This document shows positions 10,441 through 23,520 of a stretch of 64,000 nt of DNA, in pieces. The notes beneath the pieces are model-generated. The model saw only the letters and a program-made list of their open reading frames with translations. It made no database searches and had not been told where the DNA came from. The DNA lies in NCBI GenBank assembly GCA_021613375.1, contig CM038705.1, forward strand, positions 6,954,104 to 7,018,103, given 5' to 3'. The DNA comes from Megaleporinus macrocephalus (Eukaryota > Chordata > Actinopteri > Characiformes > Anostomidae). The position numbers were made by a program, and so were the translations under genes. The stretch's first letter is position 1. Each line of letters opens with the position of its first letter.

Positions 10441-12610
10441 TTTAGTACGACAGGCCCAGAAATGTATACTGAAAACAATTTCCTGCGTCAGCAGCATCAG
10501 CAGTAACAGCAGAGCCACTCACATCTTCTGTATAGAGCCTCTTTGTCAAGCTGCATACTGTCATCAAACCAGACTCAAAAGCCAGGCCTACAGACTAAAC
10601 ACTTCATGACATCAAAGGATTCCACTCAATTCTGCTTAAGGAGTCAAAACAAGAGGAATTTCACAAAGCAGGATTTCTCAGATAAGCCAGACAAAATAAA
10701 GGGGGGGGGCAATATACTAATTTTCAGTGCTTTGGGGGTCTACTATAGTAGTTTTTCATCTTTCAATATTTTTCCAATCTGTATTTACCTTCTGTCTGCA
10801 ACACTCTGTTAGAGCTCCAGTGTCTTTAAGCTCTGCAACCCGATGGGCCCAGTGTGCCCTGATTGCTGTGTTCTGATTGGTCCACAATGAGCCCCAAAGC
10901 ACGTTCCCCTATGTCTTCTTGGCACGGCTACAAAACTAAACAAACTCTTTGCTGTGTATAGTGTGAGGGACAGCCAAGCTTGACGGTGGGCAGGCAATAA
11001 GGATTGTATTACGAGATGATGTCACCTTGTAACAGAAAAAAGGGCTGAGTTTTTTGCTCTGGCATGTACTTTATTTTGAACTTTACATGCACAAAATGCT
11101 ACAACTCACAAAACCCTAACCCTAACCCAACCAGAAAAGCATAATAGGTCTCCTTTAAGTTCTGTTCAATAGGTTAAGCGATAAGGCAGGTTCCTCACGC
11201 AGGGCTTTAGCTTTCCAGTTATACTATAAAAGTTTGCTCTGTAAAAGATATGCTGAATTTTCCAAATCTGCACTAAATTTGGCAACACTTTACCATAGGT
11301 TACTGTTCATAAGGCTACATGGCACCTACATAAGCTTATCATGACCACTGACATAGCCCTACATTAATGTGTTGAAATGCTTACTTCGGTAGGTGTTGTA
11401 TGCTATAAGGTTACATTGGGTTACAATGTGTGTGGGCTTATGTCAGCTGTCGCGGCAAGCTTATGTAGGTGTTGTGTAGCCTTATGAGCAGTACCCTACG
11501 GTAAACAACACAGGTGGAACGAATAAGAACAAACACAAACATTGTAAAACACCCCAGAGCCCAAGAATAGAGCATTCAAGAGTCTTTCACCAATCAAACA
11601 CTAGTATGCCAGTTGGTGTCTTTACAGTGATGGTGATTGAAACCAGGGGTCACAGTGTCTACAGCTCATATCATCACTGTCCAAATAAAAAAACAGTATC
11701 ACCAAAAGAAATTCAACTTTACAGAGGAGGACAAAACTTAATTTGCTGTTAATGCGGGTCAATGGAACCAGAATTCTTTCCCAAGTGATTTTGGTGCATT
11801 TCTATTGGTCCTTTCATTGTAACACTTTATATCACAGGCTATAAAGAACAGAGGTTATGTGTTATAAATGGAGATATGTGTTATATCCCATGATTCACTT
11901 GAAGCCGTGGAGGAAAAAATGATGGAAAGCGAGAATTTGGCTGTGTGTATGTAGCTACTGCTAGTAAACTGCTGCTACAGACGTTAGCGCTACTTACGTT
12001 TCTTCTGAGGTAAAAAAAAAAGCTTAAATTCCTCTTGATTCTTCTTCTCTGAGCTCCAGCAGTACATACTGGGTTCAATCTAGTATCTACTGGCTTATTA
12101 GGTGGTTTTGGCTGCGGCCTCTCCGCATTAGAAACATGCACTAATGGTTTTCAGGCCTTTAGTCTAAAGCCTCCGTCTCTTCCTGCAGCCCTCCGGCCTA
12201 ATGTTTCTTTCTCTCTCCACATTTCATGCCTCAATCAAACTCCTTCCCTCTTGCCCTTACATAACGCTGAAACATCCCATAATATATCACGCCCTCCCCT
12301 AAAACACAGGCGCAGAGTGCTCTTGCTCTTGCTTCCCAATAACACCCGGCATTCATAAAACATGAACCAGCAGCCAGGCATGAGCGCAGCGCAGAGAGCA
12401 GCAGGCCGGTTTGGCATCATGCGAGCAAAACAAACAAGTTCAGCCTGCCAGCCCAAATCCCATTTTTTGGCATATCCAGATTGTTTCCAGGCTGATACAC
12501 ATCAAATCCGATTTTTGCAAATCAGACCACATTTTTTGGTGTCTTGAAATGTGATTCCAATCATATTTTTACAGATGCGCCTCAGTCTGGACACTCTGGA
12601 CACTTCAATC
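10441..12610. other. Intergenic, no gene recognised
   Basis: There is a short CCCTAACCCTAACCC stretch near 11115, and a degraded copy of the TGGAACCAGAATT repeat at about 11675-11840. A CACCTACATAAGC/GCTTATGTAGGTG inverted pair at about 11325-11475 looks like a small MITE. No convincing exon was found. Confidence 0.45.
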
Positions 12611-12616
12611 GGATGA

Positions 12617-14700
12617 GTAAGACTTGCTATTTTATTACTCTGATGTACTATCTCATAATTATGACTTGCTATTTTATTACTCTGATGTACTATCTCATAA
12701 TTATGACTTGCTATTTTATTACTCTGATGTACTATCTCATAATTATGACTTGCTATTTTATTACTCTGATGTACTATCTCATAATTATGACTTGCTTTTT
12801 TTTACTATGATGTACTATCTCATAATTATGACTTGCTGTCTCAGAATTGTGACTTGCTATCTCAATTGATTTACAATCTCAAATAAAACTTGCTATTTTA
12901 TTACTATGATGTACTATCTCATAATAATGACTTGCTTTCTCAGAATTGTGACTTGCCAGCTCAAAATTGACTTGCTTCTAATCATTATGACTTGCTATCC
13001 CAGAATTATGGCTTGCTATTTTATTACTATTATGTACTATCTTATACTTAAGACTTGCTATTTTATTACTATGATGTACTATCTCATAATTAAGACTTGC
13101 TATTTTATCACTATGATGTACTATCTCAGAATTGTCACTTGTCAGCTTAAAATTGACTTGCTTCTTATAATTATAACTCGCTTCTTATAATTATGGCTTA
13201 CTTCTTATCATTATGACTTACTATCTCGGAATTATTACTTGATTCTTATTATTCTGACTTGCTTCTTATAATTATGACTTGCTATCTCAGAAATATGACT
13301 TGCTTTTGTAATTATGACTTGCTTCTTATCATTATGGCTTGCTAACTCAGAATTATTATTTCAAATTTTATTACTATGGCGTACTATCTCATAATGATGA
13401 CTTGCTATCTCATAATTATGACTTGCCAGCTTAGAATTATGACTTGCCAGTTTAAAATTTACTTCTAATCATTATGATTTGCTATATCAGAATTATGACT
13501 TGCTATCTCATAATTGATTTACAATCTCATTCTTATAACTTGCTATTTTAAAACTATGATGTACTATCTCATAGTTAAGACGTGCTATTTGATTATCATA
13601 ATGAACTATATCAGAATTTACTTGCTTCTTATCATTATGACTTGCTTCTTATCATTATAACTTGCTATCTCATAATTATGACTTACCAGCTCAGAATTAT
13701 GACTTGCAAGCTCAAAATTGACTTCTAATCATTATGACTTGCTATATCGGAATTATGACTTGCTATCTCATAATGGATTTAAAATCTCATAATTAAGATT
13801 TTATTTATTTATTATTATTATTATGATTAACTATATCTGAATTGACTTGCTTCTTATCATTATGACTTGGTATCTCAGAATTATGACTTGTTTCTTATAA
13901 TTATGACTTGCTTCTAATCATTATGATTTGCTATATCAGAATTATGACTTGCTATCTCATAATTGATTTACAATCTCATTATTATAACTTGCTATTTTAA
14001 AACTATGATGTACTATCTCATAGTTAAGACTTGCTATTTGATTATCACAATGAACTATCAGAATTGACTTGCTTCTTATCATTATGACTTGCTATCTCAT
14101 AATTATGAATTACCAGATCAGAATTATGACTTGCCAGCTCAAAATTGACTTCTAATCATTATGACTTGCTATATCGGAATTATGACTTGCTATCTCATAA
14201 TTGATTTAAAATCTCATAATTAAGACTTTATTCATTTATTTATTATTATTATGATTAACTATATCTGAATTGACTTGCCTCTTATCATTATGACTTGCTA
14301 TTTCAGAATTATGACTTGTTTCTTATAATTATGACTTGCTTCTTATCACTATGACTTGCTATCTCATAATTGACTTACTATGTCATAACTATGAATTGCT
14401 CACGAAATTTGCTATAATTATGACATGCTCATTATTATTTTATCTTATATCATAATTGACATACTATCTCATAATTATGACTTGTTATAGTCATGACACG
14501 CCTATTGTTTTTATATTTTTAGCTCATAATTGACATACTATCTCATAATTATGACTTGCTATCCCATAATTGTGATTAATTATCTCATAAAAATTATGAT
14601 GATGACAACATGCTGCCCTATAATTATTAGACATTTTTATAATAATGATATTCTATCTCATAATTCTGACTTGCTTTCTTATAACCATGACAAAAGCTTC
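12617..14700. repeat. Degenerate tandem-repeat field (ATAATTATGACTTGCTATCTC)
   Basis: Words of about 20 bp containing ATTATGACTTGCTATCTCA recur throughout with drift. At 12624-12800 a 42-bp higher-order unit is repeated more than four times almost perfectly (GACTTGCTATTTTATTACTC then TGATGTACTATCTCATAATT). The frames are open only because 42 is a multiple of three. Confidence 0.9.
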
Positions 14701-15290
14701 TATATGTGTTACTTTATCTTCACTACCATTTTGTAAGACACACAGTCAGTATTGAGGCAGACTATATACAGCTTTTTTTTTTTTTTCAAACTAGTGGAAA
14801 CCGGCTTCCGTACAAGTCCCACGTTGCTGCATCCCTAATTAGAGGCCTCATTTGCATATTGTCTGCAATATCAGAGCTGCAAACATCACAATACCGCTGA
14901 ACAAACGTTAACTGTGCCCTGAGGATTATGAGAACAGCCCCGTGTTTCTTATTTTGTTCTCTGACGTCATCAAAAACCAGGTAGCTATGAGTCAAACTGG
15001 GTGTGGAGCTGTCCTGAATTGCAGGAGCTGGTGCGCTCGTGCCTCCTCCTGTGCTGCGAGTCCATTGATATGCACGGGCGGTCGGTGTGCGTGTGACTTA
15101 CCCGCGAGCTCTCAATCTGCCTCCCTCTCGTGATACTGCGCTCCCTTTTTTCTCTCCCTCTCCACTAAATCCTCCCCATCAGAGAAATATTTGCCATCCC
15201 AACATATTTCTCATAGTGACACGATGAACAATCGCCCACTCCACAAGAAGGGGGGGGGGGGACGGGGGGGTTTGGCTGAAGCTGAAGGTT
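14701..15290. other. Intergenic, no gene recognised
   Basis: A poly(T) run at 14773-14788, then ordinary sequence with a G-run at 15250-15270. No supported exon. Confidence 0.4.
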
Positions 15291-15299
15291 TTTATGTAA

Positions 15300-15963
15300 A
15301 GTTTCCGTTTCACCTTACATGGTGCTGCAGTTACATTCTGTATCAGAGTTATCCGTTCCACCTTAAATAGTTCAAAAATTACACTCTGTGTTGGAATTGT
15401 CAGTTCCACCTTAAATGGTGCTGCAGTTACATTATGCATCTAATTGTCTGTTCCACCTTAAATGCAGTTAAATGCTGCAGTAACATTGTGCATGGGATTG
15501 TCCGTTCCACCTTAAATGGTGCTGCAGTTACATTGTGCATGGGATTGTCTGTTCCACCTTAAATGGTGCTGCAGTTACATTTGCCTGTTCCACCTTAAAT
15601 GGTGCTGCTGTTACATTATGCATGGAATTGTCTGTTCCACCTTAAATGGTGCTGCAGTTACATTATGCATGGAACTGTCTGTTCCACCTTAAATGGTGCT
15701 GCAGTTACATTATGCATGGGATTGTCTGTTCCACCTTAAATGGTGCTGCAGTTACATTATGCATGGGATTGTCCGTTCCACCTTAAATGGTGCTGCAGTT
15801 ACATTTGCCTGTTCCACCTTAAATGGTGCTGCAGTTACATTTGCCTGTTCCACCTTAAATGGTGCTGCCGTTACATTATGCATGGGATTGCCCGTTCCAC
15901 CTTAAATGGTGCTGCCGTTACATTATGCATGGAATTGCCCGTTCCACCTTAAATAATGCTGCA
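15300..15963. repeat. 47-bp tandem array, forward arm (TTCCACCTTAAATGGTGCTG)
   Basis: About 14 units of TTCCACCTTAAATGGTGCTG then CAGTTACATTATGCATGGGA and TTGTCTG; some units are shortened to about 31 bp. It faces an array of the reverse-complement unit starting at about 15995. Confidence 0.95.
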
Positions 15964-15994
15964 GTTACGTTCCTCCAATAGAGAGTGTAACTGC

Positions 15995-16607
15995 ATAATC
16001 ATTTAAGGTGGAGCGGACAATTCCGATACAAAGGGCCACTGCTGCAGCATTTAAGGTGGAATGGACAATTCCGATACAGAATGTAACTGCTGCACCATTT
16101 AAGGTGGAACAGACAATTCCAATACAGAATGTCACTGCTACACCATTTAAGGTGGAGTGGACAATTCCAATACAGAATGTCACTGCTACACCATTTAAGG
16201 TGGAATGGACAATTCCGATACAGAATGCAACTGGTGCAGCATTTAAGGTGGAGTGGACAATTCCAATACAGAATGTCACTGCTACACCATTTAAGGTGGA
16301 GTGGACAATTCCAATACAAAATGCAACTGCTGCAGCATTTAAGGTGGAATGGACAATTCCAATACAGAGTGCAACTGCTGCAGCATTTAAGGTGGAGCTG
16401 ACAATTCCAATACAGAGTGCAACTGCTGCAGCATTTAAGGTGGAGCTGACAATTCCGATACAGAGTGCAACTGCTGCAGCATTTAAGGTGGAGCTGACAA
16501 TTCCGATACAGAATGCAACTGCTGCAGCATTTAAGGTGGAATGGACAATTCCGATACAGAGTGCAACTGCTGCAGCATTTAAGGTGCACCATTTAAGGTG
16601 GAAATAT
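15995..16607. repeat. 48-bp tandem array, inverted arm (CATTTAAGGTGGAATGGACA)
   Basis: About 12 units of CATTTAAGGTGGAATGGACA then ATTCCGATACAGAATGCAAC and TGCTGCAG, the reverse complement of the neighbouring array. The 202- and 197-residue open frames here are consequences of the 48-bp unit. Confidence 0.95.
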
Positions 16608-17344
16608 ATTAAATGACAAAAAAAAGTGGCACGTAATTAATAAAGGGTTTGCAAATGGTTGCGCGCGAGCGATACTCGCCCATAGCATTTCTTCTCGCGC
16701 TTAAATCGTTTAGTAAGACACAGTGATGTGACTGTACTGTTATTATTATTATTATTTTATGTATTTTCTCGCGCGCTGCATGCTGACTGAGCATTTGATG
16801 CGCTGCATATGCATCATGACGTGCCGGCGCGCGCTTCTTCTGCTCAAATCAAGCCCAAACATCAAACCCGACACCAGATAAAACACCAAGCACGCGCAAT
16901 CAGCAAATCTAAACCGAACCGACACCCCGCACGGCTTTCATATCGAACCTGGAAAATTACCAGACGACGCCGGGAAACGCTGCAGAATTTAACCCCTCGT
17001 GTCCTGCAGGCACAGACCCGAGCCTATCCCGTTCAAGCCGGCTCCGAACGCCGTGCACGAGCGTTTTCACTTACCGTGACCGCAACGCGGAGCCGTGCGT
17101 TAACGAAGACGAGGCGAATGAGCTCGCTGAGGTGTCCAGATTCTTCCGTCCGGGAGTTTTCCGTCCTCGCCTTCGTCTCCACCTCCTTCTCGACCTCGCC
17201 TCCCCAGAAACCCACTTCAGGACTGAGGTTGCACATTTGGAAGACGCTCAGGATGCGTCGTCTGCAGCTCTCGGAGATGCTCGACTGAGGTCGGCAAAGC
17301 CCGGAGCCTCAGCCACCTCACATCACAATCACACTCATCACAGC
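16608..17344. other. CpG-rich stretch
   Basis: From about 16650 CpG is frequent (GCGCGCGAGCG, TGCCGGCGCGCGC) compared with the surrounding repeats. Such stretches in vertebrates often mark promoters. It contains the candidate exon described separately. Confidence 0.4.
17075..17284 (-). CDS. Candidate orphan exon, 70 codons, unknown protein
   Basis: On the minus strand an open stretch of exactly 70 codons lies between acceptor-like GCCGACCTCAG and donor-like CACG|GTAAGT, phase 0 at both ends. It reads SSISESCRRRILSVFQMCNL and continues charged to RLRVAVT. The donor matches the consensus well; the acceptor tract is weak. I recognise no family and found no partner exon. It could equally be a first exon with UTR or a chance frame in CpG-rich DNA. 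Confidence 0.25.
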
Positions 17345-19745
17345 ACTGATTCAGTAACACAATTATACTGAGACCACAAATTACTTTACTGAGACCACAA
17401 ATTACTATACAGAGACAGCAAATTACTATACTGAGACCACAGATTACTATACAGAGACCACAAATTACTATACAGAGACAACAAATTACTATACTGAGAC
17501 CACAGATTACGATACAGAGACCACAAATTACTATACTGAGACCACAGATTACTATACTGAGACCACAGATTACTATACAGAGACCACAAATTACTATACA
17601 GAGACAACAAATTACTATACTGAGACCACAGATTACTATACAGAGACCACAAATTACTATACAGAGACAACAAATTACTATACTGAGACCACAGATTACG
17701 ATACAGAGACCACAAATTACTATACTGAGACCACAGATTACTATACTGAGACCACAGATTACTATACAGAGACCACAAATTACTATACAGAGACAACAAA
17801 TTACTATACTGAGACCACAGATTACGATACAGAGACCACAAATTACTATACAGAGACAACAAATTACTATACTGAGACCACAGATTACGATACAGAGACC
17901 ACAAATTACTATACTGAGACCACAGATTACTATACAGAGACCACAAATTACTTTACTGAGACCACAAATTACTATACTGAGAACACAAATTACTATACTG
18001 AGACCACAAATTACTATACTAAGACCACAAATTACTATACTGAGACCACAGATTACTATACTGAGACCACGGATTACTTTACTGAGAACACAAATTACTA
18101 TACAGAGACCACAAATTACTATACAGAGACCATAAATTACGAAACTAGGACCGCAGATTACTATGCTGAGACCACAAATTACTATACTGAGACCACAGAT
18201 TTCTATACTGAGACCATAAACTACTATACTGAGACCACAGATTACTATACATAGACCACAAATTACTATACTGAGACCACAGATTACTATACTGAGACCA
18301 CAGATTACTATACAGAGACCACATATTACTATACTGAGACCACAGATTACTATACAGAGACCACAAATTACTATACTGAGACCACAAATTACTATACTGA
18401 GACCACAGATTACTATAAAGAGACCACAGATTACTAGACTGAGACCACAAATTACTATACTGAGACCAGAGATTACTATACTGAGACCACAAATTACTAT
18501 ACTGAGACCACAGATTACTATACAGAGACCACAAATTACTATACTGAGACCAGAGATTACTATACAGAGACCACAAATTACTATACTGAGACCACAGATT
18601 ACTATACAGAGACCACAAATTACTATACTGAGACCACAGATTACTATACTGAGACCACAGATTACTTTACTGAGACCACAAATTACTATACTGAGAACAC
18701 AGATTACTATACTGAAACCACAGATTACTATACTGAGACCACAGATTACTTTACTGAGACCACAGATTACTATACTGAGACCACAGATTACTATACTGAG
18801 ACCACACATTACTATACTGAAAGTACAAATTACTATACTGAGAACACAAATTACTATACAGAGACCACAGATTACTATACTGAGACCACACATTACTATA
18901 CTGAAAGTACAAATTACTATACTGAGAACACAAATTACTATACAGAGACCACAAATTACTATACTGAGACCACAAATTACTATACTGAAAGTACAGATTA
19001 CTATACTGAGACCACACATTGCTATACTAAAAGTACAAATTACTTTACTGAGAACACAAATTACTATACAGAGACCACAAATTACTATACTGGAAGTACA
19101 GATTACTATACTGAGACCACACATTGCTATACTAAAAGTACAAATTACATTACTGAGAACACAAATTACTATACAGAGACCACAAATTACTGTACTGAGA
19201 CCACAAATTACTATACTGAAAGTACAGATTACTATACTGAGACCACACATTACTATACTGAGACCACAAATTACTATACTGAGACCGCACATTACTATAC
19301 AGAGACCACAGATTACTATGCTGAGACCACAAATTACTATACAGAGACCATAAATTACTATACTGAGACCACAAATTACTATACAGAGACCTCAAATTAT
19401 TATACAGAGACCATAAATTACGAAACTAGGACCGCAGATTACTATGCTGAGACCACAAATTTACTATGCTGAGACCACAGCTTAATATACAGAGACCACA
19501 AATTACTGTACTGGGACCACAAATTACTATACTGAGACCACAAATTACTATACTGAGACCACAAGTAATTATACTCAGACCACAGATTACTATACCGAGA
19601 CCACAAATAATTACACTAAGACTACAAATTACTATACTGAGACCATAAATTACTATACTGAGACCACAAATAATTACACCGAGACTACAAATTACTATAC
19701 TGAGACCATAGATTACTATACTGAGCACACAAATAATTATACTAA
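17345..19745. repeat. 21-bp minisatellite, about 114 copies
   Basis: The unit is ACTATACTGAGACCACAAATT with A/C and CAAATT/CAGATT variants, drifting at the right end. Because 21 is a multiple of three, the minus strand carries a 691-codon open frame of a seven-residue repeat (CGLSIVI), which I do not treat as a gene. Confidence 0.95.
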
Positions 19746-22700
19746 GCCCTACTAAACCCTACTCCTACATATACACTAAACCCTAACTCCTACATTTACA
19801 CTAAACCCTAACCCCTACATTTACACTAAACCCTTACCCCTACACTTACACTAAACCCTAACCCCTACATTTACACTAAACCCTAACCTCTACATTTACA
19901 CTAAACCCTAACCCCTACATTTACACTAAACCCTAACCTCTACATTTACACTAAACCCTAACCCCTATATTTACACTAAACACTAACCCAAACATTTACA
20001 CTAAACCCTAACCCCTGTATTTACACTAAACACTAACCCAAACATTTACACTAAACCCTAATCCCTACATTTACACTAAACCCTAACCTCTACATTTACA
20101 CTAAACCATAACTCCTACATTTACACCAAACACTAACCCCTACATTTACACTGAACCCCAACCTCTACATTTACACTAAACCCTAACCTCTACATTTACA
20201 CTAAACCCTAACCTCTACATTTACACTAAACCCTAACCCCTACATTTACACTGAACCCCAACCTCTACATTTACACTAAACCCTAACCCCTACATTTACA
20301 CTAAACCCTAACCTCTACATTTACACTAAACCCTAACCCCTACATTTACACTAAACCCTAACCCCTATATTTACACTAAACAGTAACACAAACATTTACA
20401 CTAAACCCCTAACCCCTACATTTACACTAAACCCTAACCTCTACATTTGCACTAAACCCTAACCCCTACATTTACACTAAAACTCTAACCTCTACATTTA
20501 CACTAAACCATAACTCCTACATTTACACTAAACACTAACCCCTACATTTACACTAAACCCCAACCTCTACATTTACACTAAACCCTAACCCCTACATTTA
20601 CACTAAACCCCTAACCCCTACATTTACACTAAACCCTAACCCCTACATTTACACTAAACCCTAACTCCTACATTTACACTAAACCCCTAACCCCTACATT
20701 TACACTAAACCCTAACCCCTACATTTACACTAAACCCTACATCCTACATTTACACTAAAACCCTAACCTCTACATTTACACTAAACCATAACTCCTACAT
20801 TTACACTAAACTCTAACCTCTATGTTTACGCTAAACCCTAACCCCTAACCCCTACATTTACACTAAACCCCTAACCCCTACATTTACACTAAACCCTAAC
20901 CCCTACATTTACACTAAACCCTAACTCCTACATTTACACTAAAACCCTAACCTCTACATTTACACTAAACCCTAATCTCTACATTTACACTAAACTCTAA
21001 CCTCTACATTTACACTAAACCCTAAATTTACACTAAACACTAACCCCTACATTTACACTAAACCCTTACCACTACATTTACACTAAACACTAACCCCTAC
21101 ATTTACACTAAACCCTAACCTCTTCATTTACACTAAACCCTAACTCCTACCTTTACACTAAACCCTAACACCTACATATACACTAAACTCTAATCCCTAC
21201 ATTTACATTAAACCCTAACCTCTACATTTACACTAAACCCTAACCCCTACATTTACACTAAACCCCAACCTCTACATTTACACTTAACCCTAACCTCTAC
21301 ATTTACACTAAACCCTAACCCCTACATTTACACTAAACCCCAACCTCTACATTTACACTAAACCCCAACCTCTACATTTACACTAAACCCTAACCCCTAC
21401 ATTTACACTAAACCCTAACTCCTACATTTACACTAAACCCCAACCTCTACGTTTACACTAAACCCTAACTCCTACGTTTGCACTAAACTCTAACCTCTAC
21501 GTTTACACTAAACCCCAACATCTACGTTTACACTAAACCCTAACCCCTATATTTACACTAAACCCTAACCCCTACGTTTACACTAAACCCTAACTCCTAC
21601 GTTTACACTAAACCCTAACTCCTACGTTTGCACTAAACTCTAACCTCTACGTTTACACTAAACCCTAACTCCTACATTTACACTAAACACTAACTCCTAC
21701 ATTTACACTAAACCCTAACCCCTACATTTACACTAGACCCTAACCCCTACATTTACACTAAACCCTAACCCCTACATTTACACTAAACCTTAACCCCTAC
21801 ATTTACACTAAACCCTAACTACTACATTTACACTAAACCCTAACTCCTACATTTACACTAAACACTAATTCCTACATTTACACTAAACCCTAACTCCTAC
21901 ATTTACACTAAACACTAATTCCTACATTTATACTAAACCCTAACCCCTACATTTACACTAAACACGAACCTCTACATTTACACTAAACACTAACCTCTAC
22001 ATTTACACTAAACACTAACCCCTACATTTACACTAAACACTAACCCCTACATTTACTCTAAACACGAACCTCTACATTTACACTAAACACGAACCTGTAC
22101 ATTTACACTAAACCCTAACCCCTACATTTACACTAAACCCTAACCCCTACATTTACACTAAACACGAACCTCTACATTTACACTAAACACGAACCTGTAC
22201 ATTTACACTAAACCCTAACCCCTACATTTACACTAAACACTAACCTCTACATTTACACTAAACCCTAAACCCTACATTTACACTAAACCCTTACCCCTAC
22301 ATTTACACTAAACTTTAACCCCTACATTTACACTAAACCCTAACCTCTACATTTACACTAAACCCTAACTTCTACATTTACACTAAACCCTAACACCTAC
22401 ATTTACACTAAACACTATCCCCTTCATTTACACTAAACCCTAACACCTACATTTACACTAAACACTAACCCCTTCATTTACACTAACACCTACATTTACA
22501 CTAAACGCTAACTCCTACATTTACACTAAACGCTAACCCCTACATTTACACTAAACCCTAACACCTACATTTACACTAAACACTAACTCCTACATTTACA
22601 CTAAACCCTAACCCCTACATTTACACTAAACCCTAACACCTACCTTTACACTAAACACTAACACCTACATTTACACTAAACCCTAATACCTACATTTACA

Positions 22701-23520
22701 CTAAACACTAACTCCTACATTTACACTAAACCCTAACTCCTACATTTACACTAAACCCTAACTCCTACATTTACACTAAACCCTAACACCTACCTTTACA
22801 CTAAACACTAACACCTACATTTACACTAAACCCTAACACCTACATTTACACTAAACCCTAACTCCTACATTTACACTAAACCCTAACTCCTACATTTACA
22901 CTAAACCCTAACACCTACATTTACACTAAACCCTAACTCCTACATTTACAGTAAACACTAAGCCCTACATTTACACTAAACCCTAATCCCTACATTTACT
23001 CTAAACACGAACCTCTACATTTACACTAAACGCTAACTCCTACATTTACACTAAACACTAACCCCTACATTTACACTAAACGCTAACTCCTACATTTACA
23101 CTAAACACTAACTCCTACATTTACACTAAACACTAACCCCTACATTTACACTAAACCCTAACACCTACATTTACACTAAACCCTAAACCCCTATATATAC
23201 ACTAAACCCTAACCTCTACATTTACACTAAACACTAAACCCTACATTTACACTAAACGCTAACTCCTACATTTACACTAAACACTAACTCCTACATTTAC
23301 ACTAAACACTAACCCCTACATTTACACTAAACCCTAACCCCTACATTTACACTAAACCCTAAACCCCTATATATACACTAAACCCTAACCTCTACATTTA
23401 CACTAAACACTAAACCCTACGTTTACACTAAACGCTAACTCCTACATTTACACTAAACACTAACCCCTACATTTACACTAAACCCTAACACCTACATTTA
23501 CACTAAACCCTAAACCCTGG
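19746..23520. repeat. 25-bp satellite with telomere-like CCCTAA, about 150 copies
   Basis: The unit is TACATTTACACTAAACCC then TAACCCC, 25 bp. The reverse complement of the same unit forms the array at 27430-28670. Each unit holds one or two CCCTAA-like hexamers. Unique sequence on both sides shows this is internal, not a chromosome end. Confidence 0.95.

Noticed and set aside
15999..16616. 197- and 202-codon frames on both strands
   Set aside because: Consequence of the 48-bp tandem unit; both strands and several frames are open at once.
16809..17288. 159-codon plus-strand frame
   Set aside because: Arg/Ser/Thr-rich frame in CpG-rich DNA with no motif. The antisense candidate exon has better splice signals.
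17217..19292. 691-codon minus-strand frame made of a CGLSIVI heptad
   Set aside because: The 21-bp minisatellite unit is a multiple of three, so frames stay open; other frames also read long repeats (YSNLWSQ). No start context or conservation evidence.
19746..23520. A true telomere (CCCTAA repeats)
   Set aside because: The unit is 25 bp with only part telomeric sequence, and genes and unique DNA continue on both sides.
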